A stretch of 56,785 nt of DNA from Ciborinia camelliae. Its lineage: Eukaryota; Ascomycota; Leotiomycetes; Helotiales; Sclerotiniaceae. Positions 12,327 to 24,833 of this stretch are shown here, piece by piece. Under the pieces are notes generated by a model, which did no database searches, was not told where the DNA came from, and saw only the letters and a program-made list of their open reading frames with translations. The stretch covers positions 2,401,170 to 2,457,954 of the forward strand of contig JANPYM010000005.1 in the NCBI GenBank assembly GCA_025890175.1, read 5' to 3'. Made by a program: the position numbers and the translations under genes. Position 1 is the first letter of the stretch. Each line of letters begins with the position of its first letter.

Positions 12327-12497
12327 TGTTGGATAAATCACGTGCCTACGGCACGCTAGCGGCACCCCCGCGCTACGGCGCTAGCATGCGCTAGCGGGCA
12401 TATATAGTTGATCTGTAGCATAGTTTTTAGAGCTTCGAGCCAAATACACTGAATACTATAGTACATTTGTTCTCCATCGCCCATGGTGATTCCAACA
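12327..12497. mobile_element. Solo LTR with ATTAC target duplication
   Basis: A 171-base segment starts TGTTGGA and ends TCCAACA, a 7-base perfect terminal inverted repeat of the TG..CA type. It is flanked on both sides by the 5-base direct repeat ATTAC (12322-12326 and 12498-12502). That is the footprint of LTR retrotransposon integration followed by LTR-LTR recombination. Internally there is ATCACGTGCC near the left end and a GC-rich, palindrome-rich block (GGCGCTAGCATGCGCTAGC) at about 12378-12396, unlike the surrounding AT-rich DNA. No primer-binding site or coding remnant flanks it. It resembles the element at 40695-40871 in length, ends and layout. Confidence 0.85.
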
Positions 12498-12750
12498 ATT
12501 ACTTAATTGTTCAATTACCCAGGTATATCTACCTAGGTGTATCTTGTACAGACATGCCTCGCTCTCTCCTATAATCCATCATTCCCCCTTAAACAAGCTT
12601 ACTTAGATGATACTTGGAGAAAAATACGCATGGCTTCCTTCTCCATTTCTTCTATACCAACAACTCACCCACCAAGTGTGCCCGGTGAATGAAAGCCACG
12701 CACAGTTCCAGATATTTTGACAAAACCAAAACCTGACCTTAAATCCTCGA

Positions 12751-14514
12751 CTAATCCATCCTAGCCCCATTGACACTAACGCCCATACCCTCCACTCCCG
12801 GAATCTTTCCCTCCGTGTTACCATATCCTGCTGCATGCCATTTCATTGCCCAACTCGCAACCAGCGTTCCCATTTTTTGTAGACCCATATCTTTTTGCTT
12901 ATTAAAGTTCTGTAATTTCCGTATCTCGACATGTAAAGAAGAAGTAGCCTTTGCGTTATCATCAGTGAGAATATCAATCTCTTCTTGCTTATCGAGGAGT
13001 TCTTCGCGGCAATGGTGAATTTCTTGGTTTAGTCGGTTTACCTGTTCGGTGAGGGAGGTTTGTGATTGGAGTTGAGATTGAAGATGGGTGATTTGTTGCG
13101 TTAGGGCATCCTTTTCGAAAGCATGGGTACGGAGTGCTTGGGAGGCAAGTTCGTCTTTGAACTGAAGGTCTTCTTGAAGTTGGGTGATCTGGAAGTCGAG
13201 TTGTTCCTTGTGTTGGAGCTCTTCTTTGAGTTGTGCAACTTGATTGGTCAATTCTTCTTTCGTCTCACTCAATTGAGCCACTTGCTTGGCGAGGAGTGTG
13301 ACTCTGTCTCTTACGCCTGATTGTGTTTCGGTCTGATCTATCTCACAGCGTTCCCAATGCCTAAGTTCCTGTTTCAACAGGGCAACTTTTGTTTCGAGGT
13401 TAAGCTGCTCCGATTGCGACAGCTTTATTTTTTTCTCAAGAACTAGTTGCTGTTGACGGTGTTGCTCTTGGCTACGTTGATTTGCTTCCTTTTGTTCCTT
13501 GCACTCAGCCTTACATGCGAGAATCGCACGTTCGTGTCGAGCGTTCGTTTCCTTGAGTATATCGCATTCAACTATGAGTGTCTTTGCGGTAGTAGCGACT
13601 TCTCTGTGGCGTTGAATCTCGGTATCTAGACGGCGTTGCACTTTGGCCATATCGGCAGCGTTTGCTTTGAATTTGGCCCCCCATGTTTTCGCGTCATACT
13701 TTGCTTGTTGCACAGAAGTATCTAGTCGTTGTTGCAGCTCTTCTTTCTCGAGTCGTAAAACGGCGATGTCGACCTTGGTGACAGCTGGAGAATTCGGTTG
13801 AATGGTAGAGAATGAGGTAAAGGGGTGTTGCTTCGGCGGGGTGACAACGGATACGCCTACGTTCGGTGGTGGAGCAGCAACCGAAAGAGGTATTTTCTTG
13901 TGGCTTCCCGTCGCACATCCATTGGCATTCGTCTTCCTCTTGCGACTGGGGGGACTTGGTGTGTCATCTTCATCTTCATCATCACTTAGTGTGCTCATTC
14001 TTGTTTGTTTATTCGCCTTGTTCTTTTCAATGGGCAGAACTTTGGAAGACTTCGCATGAGATGGAGATGTTAGGCATTGTTTCTTAGGTGGTCGATCATC
14101 TGAATATTTGGTAACTGGGGAGGATAGGGAGTGTTTTTCTAGGGATACCAGTTAGTTGATAGTATATGCAGGCAGAATAAAATTACTTACTAGACATCTG
14201 ATGATCTTTTTTGGCAAGTGGTGAGGAGAAAGGTTCCAGCTCTAGGAATCGTTAAGTTTCATAAGTGTGAGGATTGAAGGCAAATACTTACCGTTGTTCT
14301 GTTTGGCACTTTGAGGAAACAACCATCTTTGAGTAGGCAGGATTGGGTGCAAATCTCTAGCATATTTCTGAGGATGAATTGGACTCTGTGGTTTCGACGC
14401 CGCGACCTTCTCTTTGGGCGATTTATGAGACTTGTGAGATTTTTGATGTTTATGGGGTGAAAACTTTTGAGGCGACTTGCGAGGAGTAGATTTCTTGTGT
14501 TTATTCGACGTCAT
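12751..14514 (-). CDS. Coiled-coil protein of unknown function, 553 aa
   Basis: Exons 14514-14292, 14241-14191 and 14138-12751 join in phase through introns of 50 and 52 bases (GTAAGT..CTAG in both). The N-terminal 75 residues are very basic and low in complexity (His/Lys/Ser/Pro-rich, as in KSPQKFSPHKHQKSHKSH), suggesting nucleic-acid contact or nuclear entry. An acidic/Ser patch (STLSDDEDEDDTPSPPSRKR) lies near residue 140-160. Residues about 210-510 are a long Gln/Glu/Leu-rich coiled coil with repeated QLxExLQxKE-type heptads. No catalytic motif is seen. It may be a structural or scaffolding protein. It lies tail-to-head with another coiled-coil gene (14963-15851). Confidence 0.8.
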
Positions 14515-14962
14515 GATGGTACAGAATAGATTGATATTTCAAACGATTTTGCAGTTGAATAGTAGTATTGCTGCGTTAGTATATGGAACACTTTCGAAGA
14601 TGAAGTGAATCTGGAGGGAAAAGATTCCTGGATAGAGCAGTATGCTTTTCATTCAATGAATAAGTTTTGTTTGACTCGAAAGTAAATGAGAGGGACTTGA
14701 TAGATGGTTGTATGTGGGCAGTGACGGGAGACGGGAAACTGCATGAATTTATCAGATCGTGCCTAGAAAAAAGAAAATCCAGCAGTCTAAAGTAAAAAAG
14801 CAAAAAGAGTATCTACATACCATATACACACACACAATTTCTTTTTAGCGATAATAAAAAAGAACAATAACAAGATTAAGAATCAAAAGTGAATGAATTA
14901 AAGTGTGAAATAAAATATGAAATGTAAAGAGACCTTGGGAATTAAAACTTGCCTACAAGTGA
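14515..14962. other. Intergenic between two coiled-coil genes
   Basis: About 450 AT-rich bases including a short (CA)n run at 14826-14836. It should hold the promoter of the 553-aa gene and the 3' end of the upstream gene. No other signal is seen. Confidence 0.35.
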
Positions 14963-15851
14963 TCATCTGAGATTATATGGAATGTTCGATTGTTGCTTGA
15001 ACAACGAGAGAATTCTAGATTTATCCATCAACATACTGAGGAAGGACAAACAAACATAATGGGTTGGTTGACTTTGATTGATCCTTAAACCTAGCTTCAA
15101 CATCCAAATTTCCTTCTGACCGGTAACCAAATGTAGAATAAGAATACTCTTACCCTCTAATCTCATCCAGTTGACTTTCAAGCCCCCGAATTTTATTCTC
15201 CAAGTTGCCACATTCGGTTCTGAGTCTTATGCATAATCCATCGACTGAATGTAACCTGTTTCTCAATTCTTGATTCTCCCTTACCAAATGAATACAATTC
15301 TCCCCGCAGTTGGTATACAACCCCTCTGTCAAAGCTGGTGAGACTTTCATCCTCTTGCCATGCTTGATTCCTTTCATTGCTTCGGACTTCGACCAATCTA
15401 CCCTAGAAAAGGCCATATCGGCGCGCTCCATTCGCTTCCTCAATTTGTTCATTCTCTTATCTCGTCTCGCAATCTTTCGATTCAATTTTTGAATACGTAA
15501 ATCTTTGGCATCGAGTGATGATCTCATGGATTGGATTACCCGTGCTTGCTCATCTGCCGTCTTTTGGAGAACCCGGACTATCACAGATTCTGTTGTTGAT
15601 CTGAGAGTTGCAATGGTTTCATCAAAGTTATGAGGCGGTTCGTTCACATCTCCATTATCACTAGCAGTGTTCGCAGATGTTGGTTTCGACATTGTGCTAC
15701 GTCGTGTAGTGCGACGTTGTGCTATGTAAGATTAGTATTAAAATGATATCTTGAGGTAGGGCATCACACCAGTTGGCATGTTCGTAGAATTGTGAGAAGG
15801 CCGGTAAGTTGCCTCAGCGAAACTCTCCCGTCCTCTCCTTCCAGAAGCCAT
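14963..15851 (-). CDS. Small coiled-coil protein of unknown function, 240 aa
   Basis: Preferred exons are 15851-15770, 15721-15154 and 15035-14963. The first join turns MASGRRGRESFAEATYRPSH.. into AQRRTTRRSTMSKPTS in phase. The second uses a consensus GTAAGA donor and a CTTCCTCAG acceptor and ends in PYNLR. If the last intron is retained the protein stops at 15150 (217 aa). That stop (GGGTAA) overlaps the donor, which is why splicing is preferred. Residues about 60-140 are a basic coiled coil (RIQKLNRKIARRDKRMNKLR). A second one follows CGENCIHLVRENQELRNRL. No family is recognised. It is divergent from the 1082-aa coiled-coil gene, with a 523-base shared upstream region. Confidence 0.72.
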
Positions 15852-16374
15852 TTCCACTTTGAAATTGTTGCTGGGCGTTCGTGATTTTATAAACCAGAGG
15901 ACAGGAATAGAGACAGACTCTTTGTAGACCGCAGGGAATTTAATTTTTGGTGCCAGTGTTTTCGATCACCTCCCTTGTTTGTTCGTAACATGGTCCCGTT
16001 AATCACATATTGCTTTTTTTCTCCCGGTGGTTTTTGGCTGCGGCGGAAACCTTCCTTGGATGTGCAAAGATTAAGATCCATAGTAAAAGAATGCATATGC
16101 ATAGATATTGATGAAGTAGATTACTATAGTGATAGTTTGGAGTGGAAGGTATAATTACTGTGGTTCATATATGATAAGTCCAAAAGTTCCAGGTTCCTTT
16201 TCCCCGCATCTGAAGCATGAAGCGCTTGTGAAGTGAGGGTCAACATTAGTGAGGGTCCGTGCACCGGTAGTTAGTTACCTAGCCAGGAACAATACGAAAT
16301 CGCGAAATCGCGAGAAATCACGGAAGCACCTGACATCTCCCCTCCTTCCATTACTCATAGCCTTGGACACAAAC
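15852..16374. promoter_or_regulatory. Divergent upstream region of two coiled-coil genes
   Basis: 523 bases separate the start codons of the 240-aa (-) and 1082-aa (+) coiled-coil genes, so both promoters should lie here. No distinct known site can be singled out. Repeated CGCGAAATCGCGAGAAATCACG-like sequence sits just upstream of the plus-strand start (16303-16322). Confidence 0.4.
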
Positions 16375-19300
16375 ATGGCAGACGTCGACGTTTCTGATGA
16401 GGACGAGACCCGTATTAGGGATTTCGTTGTCCGGTTTCTCTATGATTATCATCTTGCTGAAGGCGAAGGCGTTTCCGGTAATGTAATTCAGCAACCTTAT
16501 ATCGACCAACTTGATCGCGTCCTGGCCGAGAGTCCAACCTTCATCAAAAATCAAAAGAAAATATTTAAGAGTGTTATGGGTCGTATGGTTGAGGAGGTAA
16601 TAGATAGAGGATATCCTTGCGAAATTCGGTTTTATGCTAATACATTTTTATAGGGCACAACGGTAGAATTATTTGAAAATAGTGATCGCAATTATGTTTT
16701 TCGACTTCATGATTTTGTCAGGCCTCGAGATATCCATTTGCCCTCCAATAAGGAAAACAACTCGAACAGACATGTCGAGCAAAGTGCAGAGGCAAGCATG
16801 CGGCCTGAAGGATTTAACAAAAGAATCGATCGAAGCCTCAGGGAAGGCATTGACCCCAAAGGATTGGCCCCAAAATTTAAAAGAAGGAGAATAACGGAGG
16901 TGGATGAAAGTGACGCTTCTGGCAATGACACTCCTTCTCAAGGCCCTTCACGTTTGGGGAGTAGGAATTCGAGTCCGCAAAGATTAGTACGACCTGCACT
17001 TGCACCATTGGATGGAAATCGGAGAATCTCTGCCCCCGAACAGTTCTACAGCCCGTCAGTCCAGTCCGAGCACTACCCGCAGATGGACTTTTTGCCAAAT
17101 CCAGAACCAAAGGATGAAAATTTGGTAAGCCTTTTCGGGATTATGAGGGGTATCATAAGCTGACTGCTTTAGTTGTCCCTACCAATTTGGCTCCAGAGAG
17201 GTATAAGTGAACTTCGTCAAAAATACCCGGATTCTAGATTCAAAGCAACAGATGGGCACGATATTAAATGCACGGATTGCGACACTGAGCACAAAGTTGC
17301 AAAGTACAAAAAGACAAATAATTTTGAGAATCATTTGAAATCAAAGGGACATCTTGAAAATGTCAAATACAGACTTGACAATTCGAATCCGTCACGGCCT
17401 GCCTCTGCGCTCTCCACATTCTCGGCCATGCCACCGCCGCCATTACCTTTACATCTCCCAACCATTTCGCCTGTATCAGGGTTGCCAGAGAACGCGAGTG
17501 CGAATGGTGGGCTTATAGAGAGTATGATATCCAATGTTGTACAACAAAGCACTGGCCCCTTGACTGCACATATACGTAATCTGGAAAATCGTTTAATATC
17601 GTCGGAGAATACCCATAAACAGAAGCTTGATGAGATGGCTAGACAACTAGACGAATCAGAGAATCGAAGTCGTGACTTATATTCGCGCCTGGAGGAGTGT
17701 AAATTGTCCACGGAGGAAATGAGTGCTAGACTTCTCGCCGCGGAAGCTGGATCCAGGGATCAAACGGAGCTTTCTAGGCGTCTAAGATCTGTAGAGCAAG
17801 CCAACGAATCGTTGCAAGCCTCGAGAAGTAGCCAAGCAGCACAACTTAAGGAGGCTCAAAGCAACATAAAAGTGCTCAAGCAGGTAAGCACGCACAACGT
17901 CAAAATGAGATGTTTCATAATCGGAACGCAAAAGAGAAGGAAATACCTATTTGGGTGATGCTAACATTTCTCTCCAGACACCGATTCCAACTATTGAATC
18001 TGCAATCGAAAATCAAGGCAATCGACTTTTGGTCCTCGAACAACATGCAGAAACACTACAAGATCTATCACGTCATTGTAAGCTGGAAGCAGACCATCGC
18101 AGAAAGATGATAGCTCAGATGGAAGATGGACGTCAGAAACTTAACGAACGTGTGAATCTCCTGCAGACTGCAATAGCTTCGCGGCATGGTGACCTTGAAG
18201 AGCTTAAGAACAATTTTGCACATGGCCCTCAGCATGATCAGAGCAAGTATGATGCACTGAAGTCCCAGCTTACCTCGGAAGCACAGATTCAATATAGACA
18301 ATTCTCCACTAGAATAAAGGCTATAGAGAAGAAGATAATTCAAGACTCTATAAAATTTACCTCATTGGATCACAGAACTGCTGAGTGGATCGATACCACA
18401 GACAGAAAGCACGATACCAAGCTTGCAGGGTTAGAAAGAGCGACACGCGAAGATTTCCTCGCTGTCAAAGCCAGCCTCATGGGCCATATTAACGACTTAA
18501 AGAAACAACAGACAGGTAAAGACGACGAATTTGGAGCAATCACGGAGGGCAGACTAGCAGCGACGGAGAGAACGATTATAACTATGAAGAATCAACTCAC
18601 GGCCTCACAGAACCGTCTTGCAGCTACGGAAGAAACCGTCTCACAATTTGTATCAAATGTCAATCTCCAGAAAAACCATACAGAATTACTGGCGTCTAAT
18701 TGGAAGAAATGGCAAGAAGATCGCGAAGAAGAACTCCACTCGTTGGATATTGAGGTCATGAAGAACTCCTCTTCCATGGAAAAGTTGCAGACTGAACATA
18801 CAGCGTTTTTGGAATCAACCCCTAAAACCATTCAACAAATGGAAAGACGCTTGGAAGAACAAGTCCAAAGTTCTACCAATGATCTACAAGACAAATTGAA
18901 GTCCTCGGAAGCACTACTAACAGAAAAGATTTGTGCTTTACAAGAAACCCAGGTAAAGCATCGCCAGTCTACGCTTGAACTGCAGCACAAGCAATCAGAT
19001 ACGCTTATGAACAGGATGAATGAAAAAACCGAAAGTCTACAGAAGGCATGTGCGGTTTTGGCACAGAAAACTCAAGAAAGCCAGAAACGTAGCGATACTG
19101 TCATGGATCAAAAGTTGCGAGAACGACTCAAAGGTGAAGATCAACGTAATAAAGCCAGAACAGAGTCTCTGATTAGGGATTTTGTATCCAAACGAGATCG
19201 CGAGCTACAGACTAAATATGAAGAGACATTTAGACCAATGCTCTTGAGGTATTTGACAGAAAAGGATCAAGCATTGAGGAAGGAATACGATGAAAATATC

Positions 19301-19822
19301 GAAAGATCTTTTCAAGCTCGCATGCTGGAACGAGAGAAGGAGCTCGAAACGAAGTATGAGGAGAAGTTCAAGCCTCTGATTGCAAATTTTTTGATGGTCC
19401 AACAAAAGGTTCTCAGAGATGAGTATGAGGCACGCATCGAAAAGTTACTTGGCGGTTTCAAGAACGATATCCTATCAGCGGACAAGGAGAACAAAAACCC
19501 AGCTGTAAAATCAGAAGACGAGCTCAAGTCCCTTGTTCTCAGTTTCACGGAGGAACGAGAAGCGGCCCTTTTGAAGAATCACGAATCAGATATGGAAGAA
19601 TTGATTGGAATGCACCGAGCAGAAATGGGACTTCTGGAAGAGCAGACTTTAGAGCGTCTGTTAACACTCGAGCAAGTGATCAAGGACCAAGCACAGATGA
19701 TCGAGGATATGGACTGTGTGTTCCCATTGGTACTTGATGATCTCAATGGATTGATGATGGAGGAGAGGGTCCGAAACCGTAGACCGAGAGACAATCTGCG
19801 AATTGGTAATGGTAGGAGATAA
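16375..19822 (+). CDS. C2H2-finger, long coiled-coil protein, 1082 aa
   Basis: Exons 16375-16596, 16654-17124, 17173-17883 and 17978-19822 all join in phase 0. Residues 1-100 (MADVDVSDEDETRIRDFVVR..) form a conserved-looking N-terminal region of unknown function. A basic Ser/Pro-rich segment (FKRRRITEVDESDASG) follows. A C2H2-type finger has C264, C267, H285 and H291 (CTDCDTEH .. NHLKSKGH), spaced like U1/BED-type nucleic-acid-binding fingers. From about residue 340 to the end the protein is almost continuous coiled coil. The segment 840-960 contains repeated blocks (REKELETKYEEKFKPL, DRELQTKYEETFRPML) that look like internal duplications. It may be a chromatin or cytoskeletal scaffold, but no specific function can be assigned. 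Confidence 0.82.
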
Positions 19823-22206
19823 GTATTTGGAGCAGGGAATGAGCTAATTATGTTGGAAGGATGGCGGAAGTGTGGATTGTAGTAAGACAGTCCACGAGCA
19901 GGTAAATATGGGAGATAAACTTCTGGCGCATATGGGCACGGAATAAAAGTTCTGGACGAAATATTTGGCGTTATGGTCATCCCGTTATCGGGATCATTCT
20001 TGCGACTGGCTATCCAGCCTAACAAGTCAACAATGATACAGATGTGGTTGCCAGCTGATGAATTTCTCAGTTGGCAGACGGGACAATCACCCATTTCGAG
20101 AACCTTCTACTTACGATCTTCTGGATACTATCTTGTTGTGTCCCTTAATGGGTGGATAAGATCTGAAATGAGAAATGTATGTATGGGATGTTTTTATGAT
20201 ACCCAATAGTTCTGGTGTGGGATTATGAAATGAAGATATATTCATGACACTGTTGAACAGATGATTTTCCTTTTATGTTTGAACGTGAGCGCGAGTGTTA
20301 ATTGTAGGAATAGGTGGGTGAAGGGAGATGTGGTTGTTTGATGATATAATGTGGGTGGTAGAGTGTAAGTGCTGGTTTTACTAGTAAAGATCATTTTGAG
20401 CATCAAGGGGTTTGGGTTTTCTTGAATAATATATGTAGGGTTTCAGGTATGGCGAGGAGGTGAAGTGAGATGGATAAGCGGCGATGCAGGGGTGGTGGGA
20501 CAAGATGATGAAATTATCACCACTAGAGATGAAAATGCCCCGGTGTCTATTCACAAGAGTATGGAGAAGTATATTCCTAGCTCTATTAGACTCTACTTTG
20601 ATCTAACGATCAAGGTTGATAGCGAAGAGATTCTAGTAGGTATTTCGATGAGGATACTGTACTGTTTAGTGCTATATTCAACATGGTGCAAGTTACTAAT
20701 ATTTCTTGGACGTGTAAATTGCTTTTAGATGAAAAACAAACTACGAACTTCATCGAAACTAGCTAATGGGAGTAGAAAGGGTTTTGATTAGGTATGTAGA
20801 GTTGGGATTTCAGGGCTCCGGCCTCACGTGATTAATTCACAAAGGCTAAAAGTCCAAGCAGACCTCATTCATTCAAATCCCACTCTACACCCGGTGAGGG
20901 GGTGGTGGTTCTTTATGTAGGGGTTTATTATGTACGATCTTGAGGCTATATAGGTCATGTGGTCGTACCTGCCATATTGGTCCTTAACACCGGACCCTTC
21001 ACTTCATCCAAAATCTTGATGAACCACTCAGATTACGGAAACTAGCCCGCTGAAAGTCTAGATGATATCACTTAATACCAACTATGTTCGATAGCTTTCA
21101 TTCACCTTGAAAATATCGTACGATTTTGGCTGTGGTTTAGTTAACAGAATTTTCCACGGTTTTCTTGTGGGAAATGCAGAACTGCAGTACCAACTCTGAA
21201 CCTTCCGAGGGCTGCTGAGGATTCATTCGGAAAGATACCACAGGTCAAGTCTCCAGATCTCTGGAACGTCAAATCAAGACTCTTGATCAAACACGACATA
21301 TACCACAAAGTACTACAGCAAGAATCAGTAAACCAGAAGACAAGATCGCAGGGTGGAAAACACTCGGGATACAATACACATTCATCTGTGGGGATGTCGC
21401 AATAAGCATATCTAATTAGAAAAGGCCAAGTTGGCTTAGAGAGTTGATTACTTGTGACTTGGAGGGCAGCGACTACCCATTTGAAACCTCGAAAGCCCAG
21501 ACACTTAACGAGGAGCTGGAGCAATCAGCCTCAATTAACCTTGGCCGATGGAACTATTAAAGGCATCTTGCCCTTTGGGAACATTCAGCTCAAAGTTGGG
21601 CTATTGTCTAGTCAAAAAGAGAACATTATCGTAATTACTGGGAAATAATTTGGAGAAGGAAGTCTCAATAGACTCTATGATCATGGAAACCACCAAATCA
21701 ACTATGATTTCCCAGATTTGGGGAACCGTTTTTTATGATACTACAGGAGCTTGGGACAATGCTATTATTTTCGTACTTTCTTAGTCCCTCATCAACATCG
21801 ATATTGCAATTTGTCCATCATTTCTGGGATCGCATTCCTTTCCTATCATTACTTGTCATCCACTCAATAATCTCTCCCAAAAGAGTCCTTACATCCTGTA
21901 CATCAAAAGCCCTAGCCAGAAGAAATCTCCAAATATTCAACGACCCAATCAATAAGATACTAGCAAAACGAAATCTTCTCATGTCTCTTCAACGAATATC
22001 TACCTCAAGTACCAACCAGCCAATCCTTCCTCGATATCCATCTTACAATTCCATATATCATCCGGTATTTCCATTCGTATCTGTCAAATAGCAGGCTTTC
22101 CCAAAACCATCTCACGGCCACCCTATACACCGAGTATATCTTGAAAGATTCCAGTGCATTTCATACCTAGTCACCAAAATTGATTGAACCAGAACGCAAG
22201 CTAGGC
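19823..22206. other. Long intergenic stretch, no gene recognised
   Basis: About 2.4 kb between convergent genes. Scattered open frames under 130 codons show no recognisable domain. A CACGTGATTAATT site lies at about 20825. The minus-strand frame at 19579-20094 is mostly the antisense of the last exon of the coiled-coil gene and is not supported. Confidence 0.4.
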
Positions 22207-23983
22207 CTAGTTATGGTGCAGATCGCAAACGATATCTGGAACGTACCGAGCAAACACCTTTCCATTAAACTTCGAGGAGTTCTTGATACCATGGAGTAAG
22301 ATTTGTGACTGACCAAAGATGCGCGCAAATCTAAACTCCATGACCATCCTATTGGGGGTGCTACAGCTACGGTGTCTGGTTTTTTCGATACCGACCACAC
22401 ACAAGCTTTTGACAAATCTTAGCCAATACTCAAGTCCCATGCTTGGATCGTTGAAGACCTCGACGACAACAACACGACTTTGGTAATGCAGATCATGTGG
22501 GTATTCACGGTAGCCAAACCTATTCGGCTCAACGTGAAGATTTTGTCCATAGATTTGTATACCAGACGTGTTCGCTTTGTAGCATAATCGATTAGCATGT
22601 TCCGGGTGCTTGAAAACTACCTTTGCGGCATGGTGTGAAAACGAATCGCCTGCCTCGTTAATGTAAGCGCCAACAATGGGTCCGATCGAGACAGCTTTGA
22701 ATAACTCTTGATACAAGGAGTCCTTATGAATTTGCTTGGGGATGCCTCGGATCCAGACCGCGCAGTTCAGATGAGGAGGTAGTCCCAACTCTCCACCGTT
22801 TCTATCATGGCGAGGTCTTCCATCATGATCACCAACGTACTTCGAGACAGACATAGCCTGTGCGGAGATTGGTGCCATGAGCCCCTTCTCTCTCAAGAGT
22901 TGGTTGGTTGGTTGGATCCCACGCTGGATCAATTCAAGAGCTGTATCATCCAAACCCTGGAAATCTCTCGATGCCCTATTGCTATTCGTGGGATGCGACT
23001 GAGATTTAGTCGAATCATCACTAGATTGGAAACTTCCTAAAGGGGATTTCGACCCATTAGACACTTGATTGCTCGTCTTCTGGTCAGACAATGTATACTG
23101 CATAGCTCTACCCAATCCCTGACTGTGTTGATCTTGTGTTTCTCGATGAAATTTGGCGAGGCCTTGATGTTCATTCGAAATATTAGTGGATTGCATGTTA
23201 ATATTCTGTTGCATGCGAGGACGATGCTCAGGTAATACACCGGCATTCCCGATAAGAGCAGCAGCTTTGGAATTGATGAAATAGGCATTGATAAATATGT
23301 TCATATTTCCCTGATAAGTGTCAGCAGAGGCGGTCTCATCATGGGAAGTCAAGAGATGACTTACTGGTTCTTGGACTATGAAGTCATTTCTATCGCGAGA
23401 GATGAGATCACTGCTACGTTGGTCCTCAAAACTGGCAGATGGTCCCACACTCTTACTTTTTTGCTGAATGATGTGAGAACTTGTGGAGTCACCAGCTGTC
23501 ATACCAAAATATCGACCAGTTGAGGCTTTCCTTGAACTAATGGATACATTGGAAATGTATTGATCCAGCTGATGAGCCAAATTGCGTTCGAAGCCGATTG
23601 GATTTGTACCTGGTGGTGGGGAAGTGCCTCGATGTGTGTTTGTATATTCAGCGAGAATATTCCCGTCCATCGACTGAGCAGTGCTCAAAAGGTCAGGCAC
23701 TGTGTCCGCCAGAAGCTCGTTCTGTGTCGGATTTGTCAAGACAAGAGCGGCTATTGGATGGAACATTAGCGTACATGAATTGATTTTGTAAGTGTCCACC
23801 ACTCACCATACAAATTCGATTCGGCTCGATACTGACCAGCTGTCGAAGTCTTGAATCTGGTCCAGGTATCAACTACTACTATTAGCCGACAAACAAATCG
23901 ATTTATGCACAGAACGTACTAGACTTCTCTTTTTGTTCAACCAAGTTTGGTGAGATGGCAAAGGGCTTTTTGTATGGAGACAT
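22207..23983 (-). CDS. RRM-like RNA-binding protein, paralog 1 (557 aa)
   Basis: Preferred exons are 23983-23920, 23872-23807 and 23750-22207. They begin MSPYKKPFAISPNL and join in phase (donors GTACGT and GTGAGT; acceptors TAGTAG and CAATAG). The middle of the protein is Ser/Gln/Asn-rich and disordered. From about residue 365 an RRM-like fold begins (LNCAVWIRGIPKQI), with the RNP1-like strand HAAKVVFKHPEHANR. A second beta-rich segment (SRVVVVEVFNDP .. MEFRFARIF) ends the protein. Filamentous ascomycetes have a family with this layout; RNA binding is inferred from the fold. A segment at 23311-23364 with GTAAGT, a CTGAC branch-like site and TATCAG is 54 bases, stop-free and 3n, so it could be an extra intron. 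It is a neighbour and paralog of the gene at 24834. Confidence 0.78.
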
Positions 23984-24833
23984 GATATCAAAATTTACTC
24001 AGCATACAGAACTAAGCAAATGGATCGAAAGTTTTGGCATAGAGTTGATGACAGTCAACTTTTATGAAGGGTTGAAAAATGAAGTTGAAGATGTCAGAAA
24101 GTTTTCTGGCACTGGGGATTGTGATATGGATGTAATGTGTTTGAAAAGTTTTGAGCAGCAAGCCAGGTTCCGTCAAATACTTTTTGTTAACCGATTAGCG
24201 CCAAGAAAACCCGTATAGGAGAACCGTATAGAAGAGCCATATAGGGGAGCCGTATATTCAGAACCGTTTCTTTGATATTGGATGAATTCTTAGCCTGTCA
24301 TGAGTCAGGTGAAAACTCACATTGAAAAACACATTTAGATGAATCTAGACATTTTTGGCTACGAAGGCACTTAAATGTGGCGTACTAGATCATTCTTCCC
24401 GAATTGGCTCAGAATTTCAGCCCACAGCGGAAGAATATTAAAGCATTGCAAGAATAGAGGAGTGTTTAGTTGTGCTCACTAGATTTATGCATCGCTTTCT
24501 ACTGTGTTAGTAAGCATTTTCGAAGGAAATTATATATATATATATATATGAGAAATTCATCAATGCGGCTACCAAATGCAGCACCAATTCAATGTTGCAC
24601 TGATCAAAAGGTTCGAAAAATGGCTATTCTTTTAGCTACTATTGCGCGATACAATCTCCTTGTCCAACCGAATAATGACCTTATGATAAGCAAGAAACTG
24701 TGGATACCCTTGGCCAACAGCATTCGCTTACAACACCTGGCTACTTCACAACTAGGTACTTACACATGACTTGACTTCCATAACTTGAACTCTACAATGC
24801 CAACTCCCCACCACCCTTCTGAGCACATACCAC
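23984..24833. other. Intergenic between the RRM-like paralogs
   Basis: About 850 bases holding the promoter of paralog 1. It includes an 87-codon plus-strand frame at 23955-24218 (unsupported), four 13-14-base near-repeats at 24211-24265, and an (AT)n run at about 24532-24549. Confidence 0.4.
24211..24265. repeat. Short tandem repeat, 13-14 bases, about four copies
   Basis: The unit is close to CGTATAGGAGAACC, with copies CGTATAGAAGAGCC, ATATAGGGGAGCC and CGTATATTCAGAACC. Confidence 0.7.
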
